A stretch of DNA of 64,000 bases from an uncultured Lachnospiraceae bacterium (GTDB lineage Bacteria; Bacillota; Clostridia; Lachnospirales; Lachnospiraceae): positions 60,539 through 124,538 of the forward strand of contig CANRLR010000007.1 of the NCBI GenBank assembly GCA_947631505.1, given 5' to 3'. A program made the position numbers and the translations under genes. Each line of letters opens with the position of its first letter. Position 1 is the first letter of the stretch. Positions 11,277 to 20,789 of the stretch are shown here, in pieces. Below the pieces are notes generated by a model. It ran no database searches, was not told the DNA's origin, and saw only the letters and a program-made list of their open reading frames with translations.

Positions 11277-13439
11277 TTATTTCTTTTTCTGTTTTCTTTT
11301 ATTCACAACAGCTAGTGCTCCAATAAGGATTATAAATACCGCACCTGCTGCGATTCCAATCCACATTTGGGCAGAAGAAGTTACTGCACTGGCTCCCTTT
11401 GCTACTACCACATACCTCACAGAATCGGTCTTGCATACAAGTACATTATCCTCTGTTTTTTCAATATCCAGTTTCTCAGGAGAACCGTCTTCATAATTAA
11501 AAACCGATACCCCCTCTGTTCCCATAGCTGTATCTACCGGTATATGAAGTTCATAACTCCCCTTTGGCACAGAAGTATCCCGGAACGAATATATCTTGAT
11601 ATCAGCCGCCTCACTCACACCTACTGCCTTTTGAATTTGTGCTCTCACATCTTCTGTTACCTCTTGGGAGATCAAGGACGGCGAGCGGTTCGACCAGCTG
11701 CCCTCATATTCCGCTATCGCATATATACCGGATTTTTCATCGACAACGGCAAGTTCCCCCTCCGTGGCACTCTCTCCCCACGCAGCATTTCCTAATGGTT
11801 CCAAATTACATCCATAGGTACAAACGGATGCCTCTTTTTTGTCTGCCTGCAGTGCAACACCGACAGAACGCATCGCTATAATCTTTGCCAGATTCGGCAG
11901 GGAAGCCTTCAGATGTTTTGGCTGGCTCTGTCCGTTCAGATACATAACATTTTCTGCTAATTCTTCCGATGCCGCCTTTTTCAAAATATCCTGCATTTTA
12001 TCAATATATGAATAGAACCAGCCCGGCTCGTAAGTTTTACCGGTAGATGTTGTTCCGCCTAAAGAAGCAATCTTTGCACATTCCTTCATATACTGATGAT
12101 ATTTATCCATTAGGGAACTATTCTGATAAATTACATGAAACAACGGATAATCCGCATACGTAAAATCATACTCCTTTTTCTGTCCAAATTCCCATTCGGC
12201 ATCCTTATACATCTGGTCTAAATCAAAGTTTGCCGTTGCCTCTGCTGTGCTCGGATAATAACAGCCAAAGCTCAAATCATAATCCCATGGAATTAATGTA
12301 CTTTTGCCGCTCTGGTCCACATACAGTCCGAAATTCCGGTCAATGACAAACATATCATCCAACTGGACAAGAAAGCTGTGAGCAGCAAAATACCGCAAGA
12401 ATTCATCCACATCAATGACCTGTTCCAGCAGCTCTAAATATTTATCACTATTGACATCAATTTTATTGCCGGAAAAATCCAGACCATTGCTTAACTGCGT
12501 CAGTTTTTTCTCCCAAGACAATACGGTCGGCAGCATTCCTGCCACATCCTGCAAAGTTTCCTCATCATCCTCCCATAGTGCTTTCTGTTCCTTCAATGCA
12601 CCGGATGCCTTATAGATACCTTTGGAATTTTTCTTGAGCATGGAACTTAAATCAATCGTCCCATCTTTCTTGATATATTGGTCAAAGGCATTGTCATAAA
12701 CAAATCTTGTTCCCTCAGGCTTTGTAAGATAATCGCTTAACTCGCTTCCCTTCACATTTTTATACTGCTGCATAATGGATTTGTCCATTGCCTCAATCAT
12801 AAAATAAATACCATAGTAGTTGTCATTGATATACAGCTTCGCCAAGCCATACTGAGGAGTAGGCACCCCCATTTCTGACAATAATTTCCATGAAAAGAAT
12901 TCTCTCATCATCGTACGGTCAAAGAAAAAGTTATTAAAGCTGATTTTATCACAACCAAAGAAATCCTGTTTTTCTCCGTATTTGTCCTTTTTTATGTATT
13001 TGCCAAAATTGACAGTGAAAGAGAACCGGTCACTTTTTACATTGTCAATGACCGTATGCTCCAGCGTATAATTTCCCTTCGTTTTCAATCCTGTATATCG
13101 GACTGTCTGGTCTCCGATCGTCACCGAATCTGTCATAACCGTCGGTTTCATATCCGCATTTTGAAACAGATAGTTCAGATTGTTCTCATCCACCTTGATG
13201 GACACCGTCTGCAGTTCATCTTCCAAAAAGAATTTATTATAATCTCCCTTTCTCGTAGAGCCCTGAGTATCCGGATTAATTTTGTAATCCTTTGGAATTT
13301 TGGTTTTTAACATTTTTTCCGTAATTTCTTTCTCTGTTGTTCCATGTGCTTTTACTTTGACATAATTCACCGTGAACAGCTGTGAAACCAACACCATGGC
13401 AAACAATATTGTTAAGCCTCGTTTTATCCTCTTATCCAT
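11277..13439 (-). CDS. CotH kinase-family protein, secreted and membrane anchored
   Basis: N-terminal hydrophobic segment, IPWDYDLSFG motif typical of the CotH family, C-terminal TM plus KRKQKKK. Confidence 0.85.
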   Translation of the reverse strand: MDKRIKRGLTILFAMVLVSQLFTVNYVKVKAHGTTEKEITEKMLKTKIPKDYKINPDTQGSTRKGDYNKFFLEDELQTVSIKVDENNLNYLFQNADMKPTVMTDSVTIGDQTVRYTGLKTKGNYTLEHTVIDNVKSDRFSFTVNFGKYIKKDKYGEKQDFFGCDKISFNNFFFDRTMMREFFSWKLLSEMGVPTPQYGLAKLYINDNYYGIYFMIEAMDKSIMQQYKNVKGSELSDYLTKPEGTRFVYDNAFDQYIKKDGTIDLSSMLKKNSKGIYKASGALKEQKALWEDDEETLQDVAGMLPTVLSWEKKLTQLSNGLDFSGNKIDVNSDKYLELLEQVIDVDEFLRYFAAHSFLVQLDDMFVIDRNFGLYVDQSGKSTLIPWDYDLSFGCYYPSTAEATANFDLDQMYKDAEWEFGQKKEYDFTYADYPLFHVIYQNSSLMDKYHQYMKECAKIASLGGTTSTGKTYEPGWFYSYIDKMQDILKKAASEELAENVMYLNGQSQPKHLKASLPNLAKIIAMRSVGVALQADKKEASVCTYGCNLEPLGNAAWGESATEGELAVVDEKSGIYAIAEYEGSWSNRSPSLISQEVTEDVRAQIQKAVGVSEAADIKIYSFRDTSVPKGSYELHIPVDTAMGTEGVSVFNYEDGSPEKLDIEKTEDNVLVCKTDSVRYVVVAKGASAVTSSAQMWIGIAAGAVFIILIGALAVVNKRKQKKK

Positions 13440-13455
13440 GCCGGTTACTCCTATC

Positions 13456-16400
13456 TCATTTTTTAATCCTTACCGTTTTTGCCTGACCTTTTTTCTTCAT
13501 TAATTTTTTATACTTGGAAAGCTTTGCTTTTGGAACTTTAATCACTGCTTTTTTGTGAATCCCTTTGAATGCATTACTTCCCACTTTCGTCAGTTTCTTT
13601 GATTTTACTTGAATGGATTTTAGTTTCCTGCATTGATAAAAGGCTTTCTTACCAATCTTTTTCACATTCGTACCAATGGTGACTTTCTTTAATTTTTTGC
13701 ATTTTCCAAATGCATTTGCCTCCACAGCAGTCACTTTATATTTCTTTCCTTTGATTTTCACAGTCGCCGGAATTACAGCATTGGTAATCTTCTTATTCTT
13801 CGGTGCTTTATAAGAGACCGTTGCACTTTTTGTACTTAAAACTTTGTACTTTACACCTGATACCGCCTGAATACTTCCTGCCTTTACTGGGGTATCCGGC
13901 GTTACCGTTGTTCCACCAGAATTACCGGTACCGGAAGCCGGCAGTTTCGCAATTGTCTCTTTTTGGACTACCGCTCCACAAGAAGTACATTTCTTCACAC
14001 GTTCTCCCGCTGCCATTGTTGTAGCTGCTTTTGTCACGACCCATTCACCCGCCGTATGGGCAAGCTTTGTAATTGTCTTCGTTTCTTTTTCACCACAATA
14101 ATAACATACTCTTGTGCTTGCCCCTTCCGCTTCACAGGTTGCCATTTTCGTTACTGTCCAGTCATTGTATTTATGTTCTATACATGCCAAGGAACTTATT
14201 GCTGTATTAATTTTAGCCGCCATCGCATCAATTTTATCCTGCTGTTCCATTCCCAGATTGGCATCAAAGGCATCTGCCTCATCCACAACAGCCTTCAGAG
14301 CAGCCATGGAATCTTCGCTGTAAATCGTGGCAGCCTCACTTTGTTTTACATATTTCTTCGCCTTTTTCAAAGCGGTATTAAGTTCTGCATAATCACCGAT
14401 ATTCGGCTTCTTTATCATGGTATTATCGAGTGCTGCACTGGAGGATGTTCCTATTCCGCACATAAGATAAATGCCGGATACGATTCCGCCTCCATTTACA
14501 GTAATCGTTTTATCTTTAATAAGCGTATCTCCTGCTGCCTTCTGAATGGAAAGAACAGCTTTTGACAAATCCGAAGAATTCATGGCAACAGAAATATGCA
14601 CCCATGTAGATGCCGGAATTGTCACCGTATCTTCTGTATCATTAATTTTAAATACCTGATTGTTCAGTCCCGATGCTTCTAACTTTAAGATATAGCCGGA
14701 AGCCGCACCTGCATTGATACCATCTTTTTCATATGCCAGATCTCTTCCTGCCAGTACGAACTGGGAAACCGGTGTTGTAGAGCCATTGTTTCCGGTGGAA
14801 GAAGTCAGCATGACATCGGTTTCAAAAACATAATCACCCTCCGGCTGTTTTTCCAATCCGAAAGAACTCTGGAAGCCCCGGTTCCCGGAGCCGGATGGAA
14901 CTATTTTTACATAATTGCTGTCACCGGATTCTTTTGAAATGGTTCCGGCACCTGTCCAAATCGAAGTAACTTCTGTTGCATTTTCATAATCCTGCGTATA
15001 ATAGGAGTTGGAGCTTTCCCTTTTTGGCTTCTGTTCTACCCAGCATTCCACATCACGTATCGTTCCGCCAAATTTGTCACTCCACCAATTACCGAATCCG
15101 AAATTCAGATACGTAGCAGTACCGGATAACCAATTCAGCACTTGGGAATAATCACTCACTTCACTGGAACCGAGTGTTGCTCCCTCTTTTAATGTTTGAT
15201 TATTGTATACTTCCTTCCCGTCCGCCAAAACGCAAAAACCACCGGAAGTCAGCTGAATCTCTATTTGTGTTTCCTTATTATCTCCGATGTAATCCGTACC
15301 GGAAGACCATGGATCAGAATTTTTTACATTCGCATCAAAAAATCCCCCCGCTGCATTATAGCCAAGATAGGAACCACCGGTAAAATACAGTCTGCCATTG
15401 GAAGAATCCAGTGAGGCAGCATTATTTACTGTATTAAAAGCTAAAATATTACCTAAATACATATAAGCACCCGTTCTTTTTGCCTTGAATTTCATGGTAA
15501 CACCATTACTGGTATCCACTCCATAGAACGGATTCGCCACTGACGCCACACTACCGGAAGCTAAATCCAATGGTTTATCGGTATAGTAATCTTTTAATTT
15601 AATGGCACCTTCCTGTGAAGCTGCTGATGCCGTTATTCGGAATGTCTTTTTAACCGAAGCCTCTCCTTTTGTCACAGTTGCCTCTAATTCAGCCACACAA
15701 TCTGCCGCCGGCTGAATCACAGTTCCATCCTTTAATACAAAATCCGATTTACTCTGCCATGTTATCGTTGTACCCAGATTTCCTACTGTTGGAAGTGTAA
15801 TATCATCCGAAGCTCTTGCCGGAAGTGAAATACTGTTTGCTGCGAGTTCGACACATACCGAAGAAGATTCCGGCTTCATGCCCCACAGACAAATATCATT
15901 TTTTCCTACTGCGGTAAAGCACAGTGCCTTTGCATCCGTTTCTTCCATTGTCTGATTTACAAAAGTACCTTCGTATACTATATTATCAATCGTCAGTTTT
16001 ACAAATGCTGTGCCTTCCTTTTCTGACCATGTACCGGATACGTCTCCTGAAATCGTTCCATCTTTATTGAGCGTTATATTCTGAGGCTTATTATACTCCA
16101 GCTTTGCATGATCGGTATTATTCTGAAACAAAATTTCATATCCGCCGGCAATTTCTTCTGTCGTATAAGTTGATTTTACCGTATCAGTTCCGGAATACTC
16201 AAAAGGTGCTGCCACCAGATAATCATTCTCAGTCGTAAACAACTGATGAACCCGTACCGAATGATATTCCGTTCCATTATCTGTTCTCGTATGATATACC
16301 ACATAAGCATTGCCATCGTCATCCACAAAGGCAGAGTTATGTCCCTGTGCCACCTGCGCATTCCTTGCATAACTCCATTTATAATAGGACATAAGACGGG

Positions 16401-17400
16401 TACCAATTGTTCCGTTCGTCCCACCGCCTCTCAGCGAATTGTCACCGGACACATCCGTATAAGGGCCGTCCGGGTTTTCGGAGCGGAACACCCGCATGTT
16501 ATATCCGCCATTTGCCACCAGCCCGCCATAGGAAAGAAACATATAATAATAATTGTTAATGTGTTCGATATACACAGCTTCTCCGGAAGCCGTGGAGCCA
16601 CCGAGTTTCTTGCCCATATAAGGATCTGAAACACCGGCCTGATATGTATAGGTTACGTTCTTATCTCGCAATCCTGTCGTCTCATCCAACTCAAACGTAT
16701 AGATGCCGCCGGACCATGAACCATAGGCAAACCGAAGCTTACCTTCTTCATCATAAAAAACACATGGGTCAATCGCATGAGCACCATATCGTGAGTTCCA
16801 TGTTTTATCATTCACATAGCGGGATGGAAGTGATGTATCCTTTGTCACTTCCATATAATCTGTCAGTTTGTAATCATGTGCATCCGTTCCAAAACCGGAA
16901 TATACAACCGTTCCCACTCTTGTCCAGTCACCGCTCAGGGAATCTGCTGTCAAAAGTACAATGGAAGAGTTCCAGCTGTTTCCATTGATACTCATGTACA
17001 TACACCATTTTTTCATATCCTTGTTCCAAATAACATCCGGCGCCCAAAGATTCTCATTCGGTTTGTAGTTCGCATCATTGACTGCCGCCCACTCAAATTC
17101 TTTTGCAAAAATTGTTTTGTAGTCAGAATTAATATTATTCGTAAACATGGTCCAGTTTTCCAGATCCGTGGATTTTGCCCACGCCATGTGTGAACCAAAA
17201 ATATAATAGGTTCCATCCGTGTCCTTTATAATCGACGGATCATGAACGGAAACTCTTTTCCTTGATGTGATATTATAACTAGCTGCCGCCTTTACAATAG
17301 TTTCATTGCCCGTTGCTGCCGGTATCCACAAATTTCCCACTGCCAGCACAGCCGCCATGGCAGCGGCTATTCCCTTTCGTAATAAACCTTTTTTGCTCAT
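13456..17400 (-). CDS. Large secreted family 43 glycoside hydrolase (arabinanase-like) with C-terminal BspA-type LRR_5 repeats
   Basis: Signal peptide; HDPSIIKDTDGTYYIFGSH ... WAPDVIWN ... AIDPCVFYDEEGKLRFAYGSW (GH43); C-term NAFGKCKKLKKVTIGTNVKKIGKKAFYQC repeats. Confidence 0.88.
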   Translation of the reverse strand: MSKKGLLRKGIAAAMAAVLAVGNLWIPAATGNETIVKAAASYNITSRKRVSVHDPSIIKDTDGTYYIFGSHMAWAKSTDLENWTMFTNNINSDYKTIFAKEFEWAAVNDANYKPNENLWAPDVIWNKDMKKWCMYMSINGNSWNSSIVLLTADSLSGDWTRVGTVVYSGFGTDAHDYKLTDYMEVTKDTSLPSRYVNDKTWNSRYGAHAIDPCVFYDEEGKLRFAYGSWSGGIYTFELDETTGLRDKNVTYTYQAGVSDPYMGKKLGGSTASGEAVYIEHINNYYYMFLSYGGLVANGGYNMRVFRSENPDGPYTDVSGDNSLRGGGTNGTIGTRLMSYYKWSYARNAQVAQGHNSAFVDDDGNAYVVYHTRTDNGTEYHSVRVHQLFTTENDYLVAAPFEYSGTDTVKSTYTTEEIAGGYEILFQNNTDHAKLEYNKPQNITLNKDGTISGDVSGTWSEKEGTAFVKLTIDNIVYEGTFVNQTMEETDAKALCFTAVGKNDICLWGMKPESSSVCVELAANSISLPARASDDITLPTVGNLGTTITWQSKSDFVLKDGTVIQPAADCVAELEATVTKGEASVKKTFRITASAASQEGAIKLKDYYTDKPLDLASGSVASVANPFYGVDTSNGVTMKFKAKRTGAYMYLGNILAFNTVNNAASLDSSNGRLYFTGGSYLGYNAAGGFFDANVKNSDPWSSGTDYIGDNKETQIEIQLTSGGFCVLADGKEVYNNQTLKEGATLGSSEVSDYSQVLNWLSGTATYLNFGFGNWWSDKFGGTIRDVECWVEQKPKRESSNSYYTQDYENATEVTSIWTGAGTISKESGDSNYVKIVPSGSGNRGFQSSFGLEKQPEGDYVFETDVMLTSSTGNNGSTTPVSQFVLAGRDLAYEKDGINAGAASGYILKLEASGLNNQVFKINDTEDTVTIPASTWVHISVAMNSSDLSKAVLSIQKAAGDTLIKDKTITVNGGGIVSGIYLMCGIGTSSSAALDNTMIKKPNIGDYAELNTALKKAKKYVKQSEAATIYSEDSMAALKAVVDEADAFDANLGMEQQDKIDAMAAKINTAISSLACIEHKYNDWTVTKMATCEAEGASTRVCYYCGEKETKTITKLAHTAGEWVVTKAATTMAAGERVKKCTSCGAVVQKETIAKLPASGTGNSGGTTVTPDTPVKAGSIQAVSGVKYKVLSTKSATVSYKAPKNKKITNAVIPATVKIKGKKYKVTAVEANAFGKCKKLKKVTIGTNVKKIGKKAFYQCRKLKSIQVKSKKLTKVGSNAFKGIHKKAVIKVPKAKLSKYKKLMKKKGQAKTVRIKK

Positions 17401-17493
17401 TTTTACCCTCCATTCTAGCGTTATATCAAAAACGAACTATTAGGTTCATTATAACGAAAAAAGAAAAATATAGCAATAATATCTATACACTTT

Positions 17494-17664
17494 TCACAAT
17501 TCTTTTTCCCGTACAGATCCATCCGCTGCCACATCGGACACGGTAGTATCCTTTGTATGATTAACTGCGTACCCTTGTATATCCTCATGCCTGCCGGCAT
17601 ATGCCAAATAGTCCTGTACTCTTCCTGTTCTCGTAAAAATATTCCATTTTTCTTCGTTCTCCAT
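17494..17664 (-). CDS. Small 56-aa protein (MENEEKWNIFTRTGRVQDYLAYAGRHEDIQGYAVNHTKDTTVSDVAADGSVREKEL)
   Basis: Good RBS AGGAGGAAAGAC-ATG; reading frame ends with TGA; below the ORF track size cutoff. Confidence 0.7.
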   Translation of the reverse strand: MENEEKWNIFTRTGRVQDYLAYAGRHEDIQGYAVNHTKDTTVSDVAADGSVREKEL

Positions 17665-17773
17665 GTCTTTCCTCCTATTTGTATTTTAATCACTCTTATA
17701 CCAATAGAATGTCCGACTTGAAGTATCACTATGCTAACACATTTTACCAATACGATTTTGGAATGACGCTTGA

Positions 17774-18529
17774 TTAAACATAATAAATGGTAATACCGCC
17801 AAAGGAATTACTTCCCTCCAATGTAAGTGTTGCTGCCAGTTCACCGGAATGCTTGTTCTTTTCATCTACCGCTCCAAAGCTGGAATTTATGTGATTGATG
17901 ACCTGCCATGTATGCGGCACATACAGCTCCACACCGGCAAAACTGGATTCAATATTCACAACCGCATTTCCCGATGGAATCTGAGCATTATCAAAATAAA
18001 CAGAAACCGCTCCAAAAGATGCCTCAATATCTGCCGTCTGAAAATCAGTCGACGTCACATACCGGATCACAGAGCCAAAGGAGACATGAATATAAATATA
18101 CTCACCATCCAGACTTTCTTCATCCGCATTTATATGTTTTTCACTATATGCTTCCTTTTCGCAATCGGCTTCCATCTTGTGCCCTCTCTCTCTTCGTCCA
18201 TGACCACACCAGTGATGAAACCTTTTCTTCTTAAAACGGTCAAAGATCAGATGGAAACCAATGGTCAAGAGCAATGCTGCCAGCAATATCGTCCATGGGG
18301 TAACGGCTGTAATTCCCAGCTGCTTATCATACATGATACCAATAAAAGCAAGGGGAAAGAATATTCCTCCAAAGGCCAGATTCGGTATACTGGCAATCAG
18401 AACTGCCAGACAGACAATCGTAAAAATTAAGGTAAACACTCCCACCTTAGGCAGATATCCCATTTGGCTGACGACTAAATAAGCACCTGCCAATATTAGA
18501 AAAAATCCCCAAAAATAGTTTTTCTTCAT
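17774..18529 (-). CDS. LiaF-like membrane protein (N-terminal TM block, C-terminal cell-wall-active-antibiotic-response-like domain)
   Basis: Four hydrophobic helices then a beta-rich C-terminus with repeated SFGA/SSFAGVELYVP segments. Confidence 0.7.
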   Translation of the reverse strand: MKKNYFWGFFLILAGAYLVVSQMGYLPKVGVFTLIFTIVCLAVLIASIPNLAFGGIFFPLAFIGIMYDKQLGITAVTPWTILLAALLLTIGFHLIFDRFKKKRFHHWCGHGRRERGHKMEADCEKEAYSEKHINADEESLDGEYIYIHVSFGSVIRYVTSTDFQTADIEASFGAVSVYFDNAQIPSGNAVVNIESSFAGVELYVPHTWQVINHINSSFGAVDEKNKHSGELAATLTLEGSNSFGGITIYYV

Positions 18530-18990
18530 TATCTCATCCTCATTTCTGCTAATTTTTCTTTTAATAGTTTCACATAAAGTCTTGATACAAATACCTGCTT
18601 ATGGGATTTCGAGAAAGCCGCCACACTTGTCGTTGACAAATTACTTTTACGCAGAGAATAGACTTCTCTCACATTGATGATGGCAGATTTGGATATTCGC
18701 AGAAAGTATCCCGGAAGCATTTCCTCCAGCTCGTACAGCCGGTACTTTGCCTGATATACATTGTCCCTTGTATGGGCATTCATTCCATTGCTCTCTGTCT
18801 CAAAAAATAAGATATCTTCTATCGCTACATAATACTCGGTATCCGCTTTATATAAAACAAGGTTTTGTTTTACAGCTGAGGCAGCTGATATGACATTCTG
18901 GATACGTGTAATCTCCTCGGTCAGAGTCCGGCACCGGATTATGATTTCATCCTCCCTCAGGCCGTCCTCCACTTCAATCCGTATTTTCAT
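18529..18990 (-). CDS. LytTR family DNA-binding regulator
   Basis: EYYVAIEDILFFETESNGMNAHT ... FLRISKSAIINVREV, LytTR domain; TAATG overlap with the LiaF-like gene. Confidence 0.88.
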   Translation of the reverse strand: MKIRIEVEDGLREDEIIIRCRTLTEEITRIQNVISAASAVKQNLVLYKADTEYYVAIEDILFFETESNGMNAHTRDNVYQAKYRLYELEEMLPGYFLRISKSAIINVREVYSLRKSNLSTTSVAAFSKSHKQVFVSRLYVKLLKEKLAEMRMR

Positions 18991-19106
18991 AATTACCTCA
19001 ATTCTTTCGGCACATGTGCAAGATTTCTGTCGCCCCTTCATTATATCAGATAAAGCCGTTTTGTAAACAGCATTGGGGCAAGTGGTCCGGTTTCACTGGT
19101 AAGAGG

Positions 19107-19856
19107 TCAGAATTCCAGCATAGCAAGTGACTGAAATTTCTTATCGGTATGTGCTGAAAAATACCGTCCGATTACCTGCTCCAGTTCTCTCTGTACAGAC
19201 TCACCAACCGTAAACGTATATAATTTATCCAAAGGCGAGGATACGATCCGCTGCAAGGTATAAATTGCCGTTTCGGAAATCGTAATCCCTGTTTTTCCAT
19301 CGTAACAGTTATCACAGATAATTCCCGACTCCCCCACATAGAAATGATGGAGGTTCTTCTCGCCACCGCACTTCATGCAGGAAAAAATCCGGGGCACTTC
19401 CCCCTCAATAAAAAGCAGTCGGAATTCATATATGTACCGCACCAGTTTGGGAGGAAGGGATGGTACCGATAACGCACGCAACGACAAATAGAGAAGGTTC
19501 AGCTCATCCTTCGCCTCTAACCCTTCTCTTGTAAAATATCCGGCCGCCTCACAAAAATACAATGCCATATATAAAGAATCCAAATCCTTTCTCAGTTCCG
19601 GAAAAAAGTTTTTGACTTCTACCTGTTCGATCGTATAATAGTCTCTTCCCGGATAGATAAAAAACTCGCCAAAAGTAAATGGCTCCGTAGAGGCCGAAAG
19701 GGGACTTTTGGGACGTCTGGCACCTCTGGCAAAAGCAGAAATCCGGCCTCTTTCCTTTGTCAGCAAAACCACGCGCTTGTCATATTCACCAATGGTAGCT
19801 GCTGACAATACCATTCCCATTACTCGTTCTTTCACGCTGTCCCCTCTCTTCGTCAA
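19107..19856 (-). CDS. recO: DNA repair protein RecO
   Basis: VLSAATIGEYDKRVVLLTKERGRISAFARGARRPKS N-terminus, CxxC zinc motif; directly downstream of era. Confidence 0.93.
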   Translation of the reverse strand: MTKRGDSVKERVMGMVLSAATIGEYDKRVVLLTKERGRISAFARGARRPKSPLSASTEPFTFGEFFIYPGRDYYTIEQVEVKNFFPELRKDLDSLYMALYFCEAAGYFTREGLEAKDELNLLYLSLRALSVPSLPPKLVRYIYEFRLLFIEGEVPRIFSCMKCGGEKNLHHFYVGESGIICDNCYDGKTGITISETAIYTLQRIVSSPLDKLYTFTVGESVQRELEQVIGRYFSAHTDKKFQSLAMLEF

Positions 19857-20782
19857 TCATTCTCTTTAAATCCGAAATTCTTCAAAAGAAAATCGCTGTC
19901 TCGCCAGTCCTTCTTTACCTTGACCCAAAGTTTTAAGTTTACTTTCATCTGTAAAAAGTCTTCGATTTCTTTTCGTGCTGCTGTTCCGATCCGCTTTAGC
20001 ATACTTCCCTGTTTACCGATAATAATCCCTTTGTGGGAATCCCGTTCACACACTATTGTGGCATCAATATCCATCAACCGGTTCTTCCCTTTTCTCTCTT
20101 TCATCTGTTCAATGGATACGGCAATGCCATGGGGAATTTCATCCTGAAGCAGGCGAAGTGCTTTTTCCCGGATTAATTCTGCCACAATCTGCCGTTCCGG
20201 CTGGTCGGTAATGGTATCCTCGTCATAAAACTGCGGTCCCTCTTCCAAATACTCAAACATCGTTGTGATGAGATGTTCCACACTTTCTCCGGTCCTTGCC
20301 GAGACGGGAACAATTTCTGCAAAGTCTAAAATATCCTTATACGCAGCAATGCATTCCAGAACCTGTTCTTTCTTTACCGTATCAATTTTATTCATAACAA
20401 GAATGACCGGAGCTGCTGATTTCTTTAATTCCTCCGCAATATGTCGCTCTCCCTGACCGATAAAAGTAGTTGCCTCTACCAGCCACAATACGAGGTCGAC
20501 CTCCTGAAACGTTCTCTCGGCAGCCGTTACCATAAATTCACCCAGTTTATTTTTTGCCTTGTGTATCCCCGGTGTATCCAGAAACACAATCTGTCCCCTG
20601 TCATCATGATATACCGTCTGAATCCGGTTTCTCGTTGTCTGTGGTTTGTTGGATGTGATGGCGATTTTCTGCCCGATCATCCGGTTCATTAATGTTGATT
20701 TTCCCACATTCGGTCTCCCCACCAAAGTGACAAATCCTGATTTAAAATTCTCTTGCATTTTATGATTCACATTATCCTCCAT
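19853..20782 (-). CDS. era: GTPase Era
   Basis: GRPNVGKSTLMN, DTPGIH, NKID, C-terminal KH domain GKQGSMLKRIG. Confidence 0.96.
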   Translation of the reverse strand: MEDNVNHKMQENFKSGFVTLVGRPNVGKSTLMNRMIGQKIAITSNKPQTTRNRIQTVYHDDRGQIVFLDTPGIHKAKNKLGEFMVTAAERTFQEVDLVLWLVEATTFIGQGERHIAEELKKSAAPVILVMNKIDTVKKEQVLECIAAYKDILDFAEIVPVSARTGESVEHLITTMFEYLEEGPQFYDEDTITDQPERQIVAELIREKALRLLQDEIPHGIAVSIEQMKERKGKNRLMDIDATIVCERDSHKGIIIGKQGSMLKRIGTAARKEIEDFLQMKVNLKLWVKVKKDWRDSDFLLKNFGFKEND

Positions 20783-20789
20783 TTCCGGC

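Noticed and set aside
17421-17750. 109-aa minus ORF
   Set aside because: Composition not protein-like and it overlaps the better 56-aa frame with a strong RBS.
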